Source: a virus. From it: 64,000 nt of DNA. Where the stretch lies: the IMG/VR virus record IMGVR_UViG_3300007513_000001, positions 1-64,000 of that record; one strand, written 5' to 3'. How positions within the stretch are numbered: position 1 is the stretch's first letter; every line of letters begins with the position of its first letter. The translations under genes and the position numbers were made by a program. The notes under the pieces were generated by a model, which had not been told where the DNA came from, did no database searches, and worked only from the letters and a program-made list of their open reading frames with translations. Below, one piece after another: positions 23,947 to 31,692 of the stretch.

Positions 23947-24248
23947 TGTTTAAGTGGATTAAACATCGACTAATGCATAAGTTGCAGCATGTGAGCTGGT
24001 CATCAATTAAGAAAACTTTTAAAGAGCATGGATTGGCTCTTGTTGTCATCATAGTTGGGTGGGAAATTATTGAAGATGTTGGATTTCCACTGCTTTTTAT
24101 ATTTCTTGGAAACCACGTTCACCCTGTTTTTTATACTGGCGCGCCGGCAGCATGGCTACTCTGCCTTCATTGGTTGATGGTGCCCTTAACGTGGAAATGG
24201 TGGATTAAAATCAGCGGTGAAAAAAATGAATCTAGGCGACTTAGTTAA
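23946..24248 (+). CDS. 100-residue membrane protein with two to three helices
   Basis: ATG 23946. A basic N-terminal helix, then LALVVIIVGWEII, FPLLFIFLG and WLLCLHWLMVPL. The C-terminus ends NESRRLS, encoded by the region of the next start. Function unknown. Confidence 0.55.
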   Translation: MFKWIKHRLMHKLQHVSWSSIKKTFKEHGLALVVIIVGWEIIEDVGFPLLFIFLGNHVHPVFYTGAPAAWLLCLHWLMVPLTWKWWIKISGEKNESRRLS

Positions 24249-24426
24249 TCTTTACGCTTATTCTCCTCACGACGCAGAATTAGCTAATACAGTGCTACAC
24301 ACTGGCATCCTCGTCGACTGGGAATACGAAGAGCCCGATGGCGGGTGGAAAGTTTTAGTTGATGGAAAAATAGAGACTTTTACTAAGATGTGGTGGGTTT
24401 GTAGAGCCACGAGAGAAAATCAATGA
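24226..24426 (+). CDS. MKVGD array protein 20
   Basis: 66 residues from ATG 24226, MNLGDLVNLYAYS. TGILVDWEYEE and WKVLVDGKIE are strands. Overlaps the Smr-like gene by four bases. Confidence 0.6.
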   Translation: MNLGDLVNLYAYSPHDAELANTVLHTGILVDWEYEEPDGGWKVLVDGKIETFTKMWWVCRATRENQ

Positions 24427-24635
24427 ATGCGATAATCGACCTTCACGGAATAAAGCACGAAGATGTTACAAGCGTTATGATTGATGCGTGTTCTAAGTAC
24501 GATATTCCTTTTGTGGTGATAACAGGACAATCCTCTAGAATGAAAAGGATTGTTCGTTTCGCAGTGGCAAAGTTCAATCTTTCGGCGAGAGACGCTATTG
24601 ACAATCCAGGCAGGTTGATAGTGGAGGATCGATGA
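24423..24635 (+). CDS. Smr-domain-like protein
   Basis: 70 residues: IIDLHGIKHEDVTSVMIDAC gives the DLHG motif and first helix, FVVITGQSSRMKRIVRFAV the glycine-strand/helix part, and NPGRLIVE the final strand. This is the Smr (MutS2 C-terminal) nuclease-like fold in minimal form. The usual HGxG is replaced by TGQS. Confidence 0.65.
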   Translation: MNAIIDLHGIKHEDVTSVMIDACSKYDIPFVVITGQSSRMKRIVRFAVAKFNLSARDAIDNPGRLIVEDR

Positions 24636-24868
24636 AGACCGGCGATTATGTTCAAGTCCGCGAAGGAGTCCATGATGATCAAATGCCCAATAAGCGCCGA
24701 GATGGGCTAATTGTAGAAATGGTAGGTCAATATGGGTGGAATAGAGATCCAGATCAAGTGATGGTTATGTTCTCCAATGGAGCTTTTCTTAAATTTCACG
24801 TTTCACAAATCGAAGTGATTAGCGAAGGTCAGCAACAACTACCAAAGAACAAAAAAAGAGAAGATTGA
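24632..24868 (+). CDS. MKVGD array protein 21
   Basis: 78 residues, MKTGDYVQVREG. DGLIVEMVGQ and VMVMFSNGAF are strands; a Lys/Arg-rich tail follows. Ends just before promoter P5. Confidence 0.6.
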   Translation: MKTGDYVQVREGVHDDQMPNKRRDGLIVEMVGQYGWNRDPDQVMVMFSNGAFLKFHVSQIEVISEGQQQLPKNKKRED

Positions 24869-24873
24869 GTTAA

Positions 24874-24906
24874 TTCTGTAAAAAAGTGCTTCCGATATGG
24901 TATAAT
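24874..24906 (+). promoter_or_regulatory. Family promoter P5
   Basis: TTCTGTAAAAAA (24874) and TATAAT (24901-24906), spacing 18, then ATAATATAA. Precedes the 55-residue gene at 24931. Confidence 0.85.
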
Positions 24907-24930
24907 AATAATATAATCAAGGAAGAAACA

Positions 24931-25098
24931 ATGGAAGAAAAAGAATGGGGATCAATCGAATACCCAATCATTCTAGGCTATACCAAGCCTAATGGTGAGA
25001 AGTATAAAGTGGTAATTCATAACTCAGATCAGTCCGAATATGAATATGATAAGATGTTTGAGTTGTGTGGTGAAGATGTACCATTCAGTGTAGATTAA
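24931..25098 (+). CDS. 55-residue protein, first gene after P5
   Basis: ATG 24931 follows AAGGAAG. MEEKEWGSIEYPI, acidic, strand-rich; unknown. The next array gene starts nine bases after its stop. Confidence 0.6.
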   Translation: MEEKEWGSIEYPIILGYTKPNGEKYKVVIHNSDQSEYEYDKMFELCGEDVPFSVD

Positions 25099-25106
25099 GG
25101 TGATCA

Positions 25107-25286
25107 ATGAAAATCGGTGATTTGGTTCGCACCCCGGAGGGTAAGCTTGGCATTATTGACAAGTACTACCCAAACTGGGATGACTCTAGCAAAGCCAGTT
25201 ACCCATGGTATGTGAGTATCATGCCTGACTGGAGTGTTGAATACTTCAGAACAGGACAACTCGAGGTGATCAATGAAAATCGGTGA
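25107..25286 (+). CDS. MKVGD array protein 22
   Basis: 59 residues, MKIGDLVRTPEGK. KLGIIDKYYP and YVSIMPDWSVEYF are strands. Ends VINENR in a 14-base junction. Confidence 0.65.
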   Translation: MKIGDLVRTPEGKLGIIDKYYPNWDDSSKASYPWYVSIMPDWSVEYFRTGQLEVINENR

Positions 25287-25428
25287 CATGGTTAGGTTTA
25301 AGGACCTGGAGAAAAGAACTGGCGTATTACTCGAATACGGCGCGTTTTCTGATGGTTGGTGGTCTATTCTGGATTCTGATGGACAGATGGTTGTCTGGCC
25401 AGAATCCCAACTTGAGGTTATCATATGA
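25273..25428 (+). CDS. MKVGD array protein 23
   Basis: 51 residues, MKIGDMVRFKDLE, the shortest clean unit: TGVLLEYG, WWSILDSDGQMV, LEVII. Four-base overlap with the next gene. Confidence 0.65.
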   Translation: MKIGDMVRFKDLEKRTGVLLEYGAFSDGWWSILDSDGQMVVWPESQLEVII

Positions 25429-25637
25429 GACTCGGTGATGCAGTAAAAATAACAAAGCCAAAGCTTTATCAGCAGAATCTGATAGACGTGGTCGGAATTA
25501 TCGTAGAGCATTTCCCTCAAAGAGATCCACCTTACCCTCCTGGAAAAGCTATTTGTAGAGTCTTTTGGCCAGATGGAAGCGTCGATAAAACTTGGCGCCT
25601 GTGTAAAGAGCTGGAGGTAATCAATGAAAGTCGGTGA
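25425..25637 (+). CDS. MKVGD array protein 24
   Basis: 70 residues, MRLGDAVKITKPK. VGIIVEHFP and CRVFWPDGS are strands. Ends VINESR. Confidence 0.65.
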   Translation: MRLGDAVKITKPKLYQQNLIDVVGIIVEHFPQRDPPYPPGKAICRVFWPDGSVDKTWRLCKELEVINESR

Positions 25638-25848
25638 TCTAGTCATAATGCCAGGAGAAACACTTGCAAAGGTTTCCGGAAAACATAGCATAGGGCTTGT
25701 TGTTGCTGATGATTATGACAAAGTTGCGCCTAGTCGCGTTGCTGGTCGAAAGAAGTCAAGAATCGGTATCATGTGGACAGACGGCAGTGGACGTGTGGAT
25801 TATGAGCCCAGAGATTGGCTGGAGGTGATTAGTGAAGAAAAACTATAA
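25624..25848 (+). CDS. MKVGD array protein 25
   Basis: 74 residues, MKVGDLVIMPGET. SIGLVVADDY and RIGIMWTDGSG are strands, with a basic loop between. Ends VISEEKL. Confidence 0.65.
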   Translation: MKVGDLVIMPGETLAKVSGKHSIGLVVADDYDKVAPSRVAGRKKSRIGIMWTDGSGRVDYEPRDWLEVISEEKL

Positions 25849-26161
25849 ATTTGTAGAATTTAAATCTGGTTTTGGAGTTAGCATTCAAGCTAACTCTAGT
25901 AACTATTGCGAGCCTCGAAACGACGAGGGTCCCTACACCGCGGTGGAGCTCGGTTTTCCAAGCGCTGAGGACTCTTTAATTATCAAATATGCTGAAAATA
26001 AAAGTGAGCCGACAGAAACAGTTTATGGCTGGGTGCCTGTTGGTGTAGTGAAAGCGCTCATGATTAAACACGGCGAAGTTATAGCAGGCACGATGCCGCC
26101 ATTTAACATGAACATAGAGCAATCAGCAATTTTGGCGGAGGCTTTACTAGATGAAAATTAG
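25832..26161 (+). CDS. 109-residue protein, unknown (GTG start)
   Basis: MKKNYKFVEFKSG, alpha/beta with a C-terminal helix (NIEQSAILAEALLDEN). Overlaps the previous array gene by 17 bases and the zincin-like gene by 11. No family recognised. Confidence 0.6.
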   Translation: MKKNYKFVEFKSGFGVSIQANSSNYCEPRNDEGPYTAVELGFPSAEDSLIIKYAENKSEPTETVYGWVPVGVVKALMIKHGEVIAGTMPPFNMNIEQSAILAEALLDEN

Positions 26162-26489
26162 AAACTCTATTTTAGATAATCAGACTATCGTTGTTGAAAT
26201 TGAAAATGGAGACACGGGAGAAGCAGTAGATTTGTTGAATATTAAAAAGAATGGCTATGCAGTTTTTGGCGACAACGTAGAGTTGCCGATAGCAGTAATT
26301 GATGGAAGACTTCGAAACGAAGATTGGTTTACCGATAATCACCTCTTAGCAATCGAAGCTCATGAGCTCGGACATATTCTTACAAATTCAGAAAAAGAAC
26401 CCGTGGCTGAACGAAAAGGTATTCGCTTGCTTGACTCCGCGGGTTATATTATTGCTGCAAACATTTTACGCGATAGAGGCATTGCATGA
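26151..26489 (+). CDS. Small zincin-like metalloprotease
   Basis: 112 residues. EAHELGHILTNSEKEPVAERKGI (split as HELGH near residue 77 and a downstream E in VAERKG) gives an HExxH zinc site with a following acidic ligand. The N-terminal half is beta-type. Possibly a host-protein protease; no signal peptide. Confidence 0.65.
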   Translation: MKIRNSILDNQTIVVEIENGDTGEAVDLLNIKKNGYAVFGDNVELPIAVIDGRLRNEDWFTDNHLLAIEAHELGHILTNSEKEPVAERKGIRLLDSAGYIIAANILRDRGIA

Positions 26490-26665
26490 AGGTGGGTGAT
26501 TTGGTTACTGATAATCGCATCGCGCCATTTACGGTTGGTTTGATCGTTGGGTGGTATGATACACCCAAAGGCGTAGTGAATGTCGCTTGGTGGCAGCGTG
26601 GAAAGCTAATTTCTACCGCCCCGTGTCATATATCTAAATTAGAGGTGTTGAGTGAAAGTCGGTGA
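26486..26665 (+). CDS. MKVGD array protein 26
   Basis: 59 residues, MKVGDLVTDNRIA. VGLIVGWYDT and VNVAWWQRG are strands. Ends VLSESR; four-base overlap before, 14-base after. Confidence 0.65.
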   Translation: MKVGDLVTDNRIAPFTVGLIVGWYDTPKGVVNVAWWQRGKLISTAPCHISKLEVLSESR

Positions 26666-26828
26666 CCGAGTAAAAATAGCTCCTATGTGGAAGTACGAAG
26701 AAGCTCGGGGGAATATTATTAAGATAACGAAAGAATACACTGTGGTTTCTTGGGACGGGGTGAATGGTGAATGGCATTATACGAAGAAGCAAGCGGATAA
26801 AATCCAGGTGATTAATGAGCACGCTTAA
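26652..26828 (+). CDS. MKVGD array protein 27 (GTG start)
   Basis: 58 residues, MKVGDRVKIAPMW. TVVSWDGVNG is a strand-turn. Ends VINEHA, showing the junction with a different downstream gene. Confidence 0.65.
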   Translation: MKVGDRVKIAPMWKYEEARGNIIKITKEYTVVSWDGVNGEWHYTKKQADKIQVINEHA

Positions 26829-27135
26829 TAAAATCTGGGCTTGGATGAACGAGCACAAATATTTTTCAGTTTTTGGATCTGGAGTCATCATTGACTTTTG
26901 GGCAAACTGGTATTCCTATGCTATTGTTCACGATTGGATAGTGCTACAAGCGGTGTTGGGGTTTTTCTTGCCAATTATGAATTTTCCATTTATTCACTGG
27001 TTTATTGATGAAAAGGATATTGCGGAAAGGTTTAAATTGTGCCTTTGCAGCGCATTTGCAATGGTTCTTGGTTCGACATTGATGTTGCTGATGATTAGAG
27101 AAGGGATTGGATTGGGCACGGATGCAATTCCATGA
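26815..27135 (+). CDS. Membrane protein with three predicted helices
   Basis: 106 residues: YSYAIVHDWIVLQAVLGFFLP, then FPFIHWFID and LCLCSAFAMVLGSTLMLLM. It uses the 14-base junction although it does not start MKVGD, so the junction is not tied to that protein family. Confidence 0.6.
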   Translation: MSTLNKIWAWMNEHKYFSVFGSGVIIDFWANWYSYAIVHDWIVLQAVLGFFLPIMNFPFIHWFIDEKDIAERFKLCLCSAFAMVLGSTLMLLMIREGIGLGTDAIP

Positions 27136-27326
27136 AAGTCGGCGATCTAGTAGTTAGAAAAAAATGGGATACTATAGAACACAATCCAACAAAGACAGAC
27201 GGTGAGATTGGTATCGTCATCGAATCTGGCGTTTACGTTGGAAGGAAAGATGTCAAGGTGGCATGGTCAACAGAGATCAGTACAGAAAAAAGCCACAAGC
27301 TAGAGGTGGTCAATGAAGTGCGGTGA
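27132..27326 (+). CDS. MKVGD array protein 28
   Basis: 64 residues, MKVGDLVVRKKWD. IGIVIESGVYVG and VKVAWSTE are strands. Ends VVNEVR. Confidence 0.65.
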   Translation: MKVGDLVVRKKWDTIEHNPTKTDGEIGIVIESGVYVGRKDVKVAWSTEISTEKSHKLEVVNEVR

Positions 27327-27504
27327 TATGATAATGATTCGAGGAGAAAATATTTGGCGTGAAGTTTGTGGAGAAATATATAAGCCAATCTATTGCATAG
27401 GGTTTTATCCTGGCCCGAATCATCTGGCCGCTATAGAGGTTTATGATGGCGCCACAGCTAGAGAAGTTAACGTTGAAGAAATAATTAAATTGGAGAAAAA
27501 ATAA
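27313..27504 (+). CDS. MKVGD array protein 29
   Basis: 63 residues, MKCGDMIMIRGEN; more hydrophobic and Cys-containing. Stop overlaps the next start by one base (TAATG). Confidence 0.6.
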   Translation: MKCGDMIMIRGENIWREVCGEIYKPIYCIGFYPGPNHLAAIEVYDGATAREVNVEEIIKLEKK

Positions 27505-27701
27505 TGAAAGCGGGAGATCTTGTAATGTTTATTGACGAGGGCACATATGCTAAGTGGTTCTTTGGGAAGATGGCTATCGTTGAAAAAGCTACGCCAGGAA
27601 AAAGAAGTTGCCGTGTTCGGTGGCTTGAGCCTGTGAAATATTTTGATAGATATACCACCATATCAGATTTCGGGTGGGATAGCTTTGAGGTGTGCGATTG
27701 A
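27504..27701 (+). CDS. MKVGD array protein 30
   Basis: 65 residues, MKAGDLVMFIDEG. FGKMAIVEKATPG and RVRWLEPV are strands. Ends FEVCD. Confidence 0.6.
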   Translation: MKAGDLVMFIDEGTYAKWFFGKMAIVEKATPGKRSCRVRWLEPVKYFDRYTTISDFGWDSFEVCD

Positions 27702-27882
27702 ACTTCTTCTTAAGGTGGTAGTTTGGAGATTAATCTCTATTTTGATCACTCTAGCTGTGATGTTTGGACTAACTGGCGATATTAAATCTGCTACGGGTTT
27801 CACTATATTTTTGCATATTTTACTAACTGGGGCTAACTATGGATTTGAAAAATATTGGCAACGAAGATTTGAGGGTCGGTGA
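27685..27882 (+). CDS. DUF2061-like two-helix membrane protein
   Basis: The start is uncertain (TTG at 27685, within the end of the previous gene). VVWRLISILITLAVMFGLTG (split: WRLIS..., LTGD) followed by TIFLHILLTGANYGFEKYWQR matches the short DUF2061 membrane family. About 65 residues. Confidence 0.5.
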   Translation: MRCAIELLLKVVVWRLISILITLAVMFGLTGDIKSATGFTIFLHILLTGANYGFEKYWQRRFEGR

Positions 27883-28072
27883 CCTGGTAATGTATACACC
27901 TGAAGCGGCCTATAACCTTGATAGGAGTGGCGAGACTGCTTTGGTTGTAGAGACTAATATAGATATGTGGGGAGAAGAGATGATTCCCTCTGGAGTAAAG
28001 CTGCTATGGTCCGATGGAGAGTTTGAGACAGCATATTCAGATGAAGTTTTTTCTGTGAACGATTCTCAATAA
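27869..28072 (+). CDS. MKVGD array protein 31 (TTG start)
   Basis: TTG at 27869 gives MRVGDLVMYTPEA and keeps the invariant 14-base overlap; an ATG 30 bases upstream is possible. TALVVETNID and VKLLWSDGE are strands. 67 residues. Confidence 0.55.
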   Translation: MRVGDLVMYTPEAAYNLDRSGETALVVETNIDMWGEEMIPSGVKLLWSDGEFETAYSDEVFSVNDSQ

Positions 28073-28122
28073 ACGTTATATGTAATTTATAGTGGTCTCT
28101 TTTGTCCCCCGGGAGGCGCCTT

Positions 28123-28314
28123 ATGGATCTCATAACCGTAGCCATTGTTTTGTCTTTAGTGTATTTCTCGATATCTGCAGTCATGTGGGTAGCGTCAAAG
28201 AAAGAACTAAAAGAACTAGAAAGAAAAAAAGATGCAGAACTGCAGCATTTAAATAAAAAGCTCAAGCGTCTAGCAGATAAAGCTCGAAGAAGAAGAACTG
28301 GACGAAATCGATGA
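28123..28314 (+). CDS. 63-residue membrane-anchored coiled coil
   Basis: ATG 28123 after GGGAGG. N-terminal transmembrane helix (TVAIVLSLVYFSISAVMWVA) then a Lys-rich coiled coil and a basic end (ARRRRTGRNR). The layout resembles small phage spanin or DNA-tethering proteins, but no lysis role can be claimed. Confidence 0.55.
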   Translation: MDLITVAIVLSLVYFSISAVMWVASKKELKELERKKDAELQHLNKKLKRLADKARRRRTGRNR

Positions 28315-29159
28315 GCAGAGAAATCCAACTACTACTCGACAGACTTTTTGAAGAATATGAAGAATTAAACCGAGATGCTTTGCAAGTCATATTAGATGGA
28401 CCATGTAAAATCAGTGAAAAAACCCTTAAAAGAGATTTAGTTATAGGTTCAAAAAAATACGGACTCGGAAGAATGCAAGAAGTTTCTCTCATTACTTCTG
28501 CATGCTCCAACCCCAAGTGGACTAGTGTATTAGAGGTTGGCGTTGGGTATGGTATTTCTACTGTTTCGTTTGCTGGCGCTTTAAAACGTAGAGAGTCTGC
28601 TCATGAAAACCCCAGTGCGCCGAAAATAGTATTTCAAACAGTCGATTTTGCGCGCTGTTTAATACCAGGGTCAAGGGGCCAGGCACCATCTCGACAAACC
28701 AACATAAAAAATCTTCAAAAGCGTATCAAACTAAAAAACTGGAATCATTCAGACGTTGGCTCAAATCAGTGGTTTAGAGAAAAACTATTAAATAAAAAAT
28801 CAGCCCAAAAATTTAATGTTGCTTTCATCGATGGAGATCATTCTTATGAACAAACACGCAAAGACTGGAATAACTTAGAAAAGCTACTAGAAGAAGATTT
28901 CATAGTATTCTTTCATGATCTCATGTGGCGAACCCAAGGCTTAAGATACCCCAACACAGCTCGGAAAGCTTTTGAAGAAATTTCAATAGAAAAATATAAC
29001 AAGCTAATTTTGAATACGCCATTTAGGGTAGGAGTCGTTTATCCAAAAAGCAACTCCAGCACAGAAGAATGGCTAACTAATATTCTAGAAGATTTACACA
29101 TATCGATTAGAGAAACTAATCCAATAAATTGCTCGGAAGCTGAGAAACACGGGTGGTAA
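28311..29159 (+). CDS. Class I SAM-dependent methyltransferase (Methyltransf_24-like)
   Basis: 282 residues. Motif I is VLEVGVGYGISTVSF (~78-92). Mid-region TVDFARC fits motif II, and NVAFIDGDHSYEQTRKDW (~178-195) followed by FIVFFHDL is the typical family signature for sugar or small-molecule O-methylation. An N-terminal helical extension of ~70 residues precedes it. Overlaps the previous gene by four bases. Confidence 0.78.
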   Translation: MSREIQLLLDRLFEEYEELNRDALQVILDGPCKISEKTLKRDLVIGSKKYGLGRMQEVSLITSACSNPKWTSVLEVGVGYGISTVSFAGALKRRESAHENPSAPKIVFQTVDFARCLIPGSRGQAPSRQTNIKNLQKRIKLKNWNHSDVGSNQWFREKLLNKKSAQKFNVAFIDGDHSYEQTRKDWNNLEKLLEEDFIVFFHDLMWRTQGLRYPNTARKAFEEISIEKYNKLILNTPFRVGVVYPKSNSSTEEWLTNILEDLHISIRETNPINCSEAEKHGW

Positions 29160-29162
29160 CTA

Positions 29163-29354
29163 TTGACATATCTTCTTTTCGTTAATGGTAAGTTTTTTGA
29201 TTCTACGAGAAATTGTGATTTAGCATTTGCTTGGTGGAAAGATTGGCTAGATTTAGGACACCGAGCTGGACTGCGATTCGTAGGAGATGATGACAAAGAA
29301 GCTTTGAGGTGGTTAGTTCCTGCAGGGTGCTTGAGAACAGAGACACTGAGATGA
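29163..29354 (+). CDS. 63-residue protein, unknown (TTG start)
   Basis: TTG at 29163. MTYLLFVNGKFFDSTRNCD, then Trp-rich helices. Overlaps the next gene by four bases. Low family information. Confidence 0.45.
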   Translation: MTYLLFVNGKFFDSTRNCDLAFAWWKDWLDLGHRAGLRFVGDDDKEALRWLVPAGCLRTETLR

Positions 29355-29530
29355 AAAAAGGCGCAAGAGTTAAGATTTTAAATACTTTCGAAAGAGGAAC
29401 TGTGGAACATGTTCATTATATTAGCTCTGCCGGTAGCTGCTCTGTGTATATATCTCATATTGTCGTTTTACTAGACGATGGTAAAAAAATTCATATTGTT
29501 GACTCTAGACTTTTAGAAGTTCTTGAATAG
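29351..29530 (+). CDS. 59-residue SH3-like protein
   Basis: ATG 29351, MKKGARVKILNTF, a MKVGD-like opening with RGTVEHVHY and HIVVLLDDGKKI as strands, ending LLEVLE. A diverged array member. Confidence 0.55.
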   Translation: MKKGARVKILNTFERGTVEHVHYISSAGSCSVYISHIVVLLDDGKKIHIVDSRLLEVLE

Positions 29531-29565
29531 ACTAAAAGCCCTGTTATTCAAATAAAAATAATTTA

Positions 29566-29598
29566 TTCTGTAAAAAACCTTGCGTAATATGGTATAAT
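29566..29598 (+). promoter_or_regulatory. Family promoter P6
   Basis: TTCTGTAAAAAA (29566), TATAAT (29593-29598), then ACTACTATAAGG. Almost identical to P4. Confidence 0.9.
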
Positions 29599-29624
29599 AC
29601 TACTATAAGGTAAGGAAAGAATCA

Positions 29625-29981
29625 ATGGCGCGCAAACGACGCAACGACAGAAATCACGTCATCTACCTCCTCACCGGTCCCACCGGTCAGAGATACGTGG
29701 GAGTTACCTTCGCACGAGGACGAGCTTGGAAACGATCTGCTAAGATTCGATGGGAAGCCCACGTTCGAAATGCTCTCGATTACGATCGTCAAAATCTCTT
29801 GAGCGTTGCAATCCGTGAGCATGGTGCTTCGAACTTCTCACGTGAAGTTTTAGAAATTGTTCGAGGAAAGCAGAACGCTCACAATCGAGAGAGGGAGCTC
29901 CTCCAACTCATCCAACCCGAGCTTAACATGGAAGGGATGGGACGTAAAGTTAACAGCGCACAGCGCGAGGCGGTAGCATGA
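29625..29981 (+). CDS. GIY-YIG nuclease-like protein, first gene after P6
   Basis: 118 residues. HVIYLLTGPTGQRYVGVT (~11-28) is the GIY-YIG region, with IYL/YVG in place of GIY/YIG. WEAHVRNAL and the following helix, then an ERELLQLIQPELN end as in this superfamily's catalytic Glu and Asn region. GC3-rich. These enzymes cut DNA in homing, repair or defence; no recombinational context is visible. Confidence 0.72.
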   Translation: MARKRRNDRNHVIYLLTGPTGQRYVGVTFARGRAWKRSAKIRWEAHVRNALDYDRQNLLSVAIREHGASNFSREVLEIVRGKQNAHNRERELLQLIQPELNMEGMGRKVNSAQREAVA

Positions 29982-29987
29982 AAGTCG

Positions 29988-30077
29988 GTGATTTGGCTCC
30001 TTGTTTGTCTCATTGCAGAAATACTACTCTGGTCTCTGGTTTTTGGCGGAATATTCGCCGCGGCTCTTCTCTTCTAG
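29988..30077 (+). CDS. Possible 29-residue membrane peptide in an alternative frame
   Basis: GTG at 29988 inside the junction string gives one continuous hydrophobic helix (IWLLVCLIAEILLWSLVFGG) ending TAG at 30075. The overlapping MKVGD frame is unlike a barrel here, so this frame may be the real one. Confidence 0.35.
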   Translation: MIWLLVCLIAEILLWSLVFGGIFAAALLF

Positions 30078-30085
30078 GAAAAAAA

Positions 30086-30475
30086 ATGGCTCTTCAATTT
30101 TCTGATCAATCTTTTCTCGCAGACGTTTCTTCTCCAGCAGCTACCTCTCAAGGTGATGGCGCTGTTCTGGTTCCTCTCTCGGTTTTTGGAGACTCTCCTC
30201 CAGATTCGGTTTCAGTTGTAGATTTTGCTGGTCGAGAAGTTTCGTTTGTTCTTTGTGGTCGTACGTATTTTACGGATTCGGCCGCAGGTACTGAGGTTTT
30301 CGCTGGTTGGTCTTATTGGGAAGATGAAGCCTCGGATTATCCTGGCTCTCCAGCCGTTCAGTTGTTTGTTCTTTCTCCTGATTTCGCGGAAGCTGATTAT
30401 CGTGAGGTTTATGATGGCTGGGAAGAAGCTAAAGAGTTTGAGGTCGTCGAACCCGCGGGAGAGGTAGCGTCATGA
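30086..30475 (+). CDS. Acidic beta-rich protein, unknown
   Basis: ATG 30086 preceded by AGGAAA; the frame is also open from ATG 29978 (MKVGDLAPC), which would add 36 atypical residues. The 129-residue product is acidic and strand-rich (GAVLVPLSVFG, REVSFVLCG, AVQLFVLSP). No family recognised. Overlaps the next array gene by four bases. Confidence 0.55.
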   Translation: MALQFSDQSFLADVSSPAATSQGDGAVLVPLSVFGDSPPDSVSVVDFAGREVSFVLCGRTYFTDSAAGTEVFAGWSYWEDEASDYPGSPAVQLFVLSPDFAEADYREVYDGWEEAKEFEVVEPAGEVAS

Positions 30476-30660
30476 AAGTCGGAGATTTGGTAAAGTTCAG
30501 ATGCAACAAGGCGCATTTTGACCGTGCGTACCTGATAATAGAAATCGAAGTTCTTCCCGAAAGAGGAACATTTGTTCGCCTTGTCGGTGATGGACCATCG
30601 GCTTCCGCGCCGATGCCAGTTCAACAATTTCCCTCTTGGCGCTTGGAGCGTGTAGCATGA
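30472..30660 (+). CDS. MKVGD array protein 32
   Basis: 62 residues, MKVGDLVKFRCNK. YLIIEIEVLP and FVRLVGDG are strands. Four-base overlaps on both sides. Confidence 0.65.
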   Translation: MKVGDLVKFRCNKAHFDRAYLIIEIEVLPERGTFVRLVGDGPSASAPMPVQQFPSWRLERVA

Positions 30661-30857
30661 CAGCCGCCGATTGGATCAAGGCAATTAACGAAGCAGAGGG
30701 CAACGAGGTTCTGCGCTTGTGGAATGAATGCCTTAATAGATGTTGTGACAATGAAGCCGACGAGATTACACTCGCGGTTCACAAGGCTTGCGTTGATAAA
30801 GTCTTGAATACAATTGGATTTCCAAGAGACGCGGAGGCTATCAATGAAAGTCGGTGA
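30657..30857 (+). CDS. 66-residue helical protein, unknown
   Basis: MTAADWIKAINEAEGNEVL with several cysteines, ending AINESR at a 14-base junction. It is an all-helical protein placed inside a barrel array. Confidence 0.55.
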   Translation: MTAADWIKAINEAEGNEVLRLWNECLNRCCDNEADEITLAVHKACVDKVLNTIGFPRDAEAINESR

Positions 30858-31020
30858 TGTAGTCAGACTCTGCTCAAACAATTATCCTCAATACAAGGAT
30901 AAAATCGCTATGCTTATGTGGACACACACTCCGCAGGCGTGGGTGGTGCTAGTAAACCAGAAGCTCCATCCTTACGTTGTTCATGAAGATGACATGCGAG
31001 GACTCAATGAAAGTCGGTGA
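30844..31020 (+). CDS. MKVGD array protein 33
   Basis: 58 residues from ATG 30844, MKVGDVVRLCSNN. IAMLMWTHTP and WVVLVNQKLH are strands. Ends GLNESR. Confidence 0.65.
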   Translation: MKVGDVVRLCSNNYPQYKDKIAMLMWTHTPQAWVVLVNQKLHPYVVHEDDMRGLNESR

Positions 31021-31228
31021 TTTGGTAATTGTTAATGTGCCTATCGACTGGAACACCGTCCACCCAGAGTCATGTCACGGCGTGATTGTAGACAAGAAAG
31101 TCGTCCGCGAGAACGACGGTATCGACGTAAAAAATCGGACTTGGTTTTATGTCTTGCGTAGTGATACGGGAACTATTGAAAATTTTCACGAAGACTGGCT
31201 GGAGGCAGGAAAAAATGAAAGTTGGTGA
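31007..31228 (+). CDS. MKVGD array protein 34
   Basis: 73 residues from ATG 31007, MKVGDLVIVNVPI. HGVIVDKKVV and WFYVLRSDTG are strands. Ends GKNESW. Confidence 0.65.
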   Translation: MKVGDLVIVNVPIDWNTVHPESCHGVIVDKKVVRENDGIDVKNRTWFYVLRSDTGTIENFHEDWLEAGKNESW

Positions 31229-31403
31229 TATGATTAAGATGGCAACATCCTACCGAAATGACCTGAACCGTCTTGGACTGCTAGTTAGAATCGGTAGACG
31301 ACATAATAACCGACGCGTTGGCACGGTCTTGACAGCCACCGGTATTGAAACGTGGCCACTAGATTCTCATTACGAATACGAGGTGATTAGTGAAAAAAGG
31401 TGA
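31215..31403 (+). CDS. MKVGD array protein 35
   Basis: 62 residues from ATG 31215, MKVGDMIKMATSY. Arg-rich (RIGRRHNNRRVG) and basic, unlike most units. Ends VISEKR. Confidence 0.65.
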   Translation: MKVGDMIKMATSYRNDLNRLGLLVRIGRRHNNRRVGTVLTATGIETWPLDSHYEYEVISEKR

Positions 31404-31692
31404 TCTGATATCTCAGACCCGGCGACCGGGTGGCTTTTGTACCTTAGTAGAGATATTCAAATCGGAAGAAAGCTACGACGAATCAGACCATGGTTGGACA
31501 GAATATTGTTGGCCAATCTTCCGAGTTGTTCACCCAGCTGAAGGTTTGATCGATGACCCCTCTTATTATTACTGCACTTTAGAAGAACAAGAAGCTTTTG
31601 AAAGGAGACACTTGAAATATTTGTTGCAAAAAGAAGGAGCTGCAGTTCCTGATTGGCTAGAAGAGGAGATTGAAAACGATGCAAATCGGTGA
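31390..31692 (+). CDS. MKVGD array protein 36, long form (GTG start)
   Basis: 100 residues, MKKGDLISQTRRP. Barrel core plus a C-terminal acidic helix (FERRHLKYLLQKEGAAVPDW, ~73-92). 14-base overlaps on both sides. Confidence 0.62.
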   Translation: MKKGDLISQTRRPGGFCTLVEIFKSEESYDESDHGWTEYCWPIFRVVHPAEGLIDDPSYYYCTLEEQEAFERRHLKYLLQKEGAAVPDWLEEEIENDANR

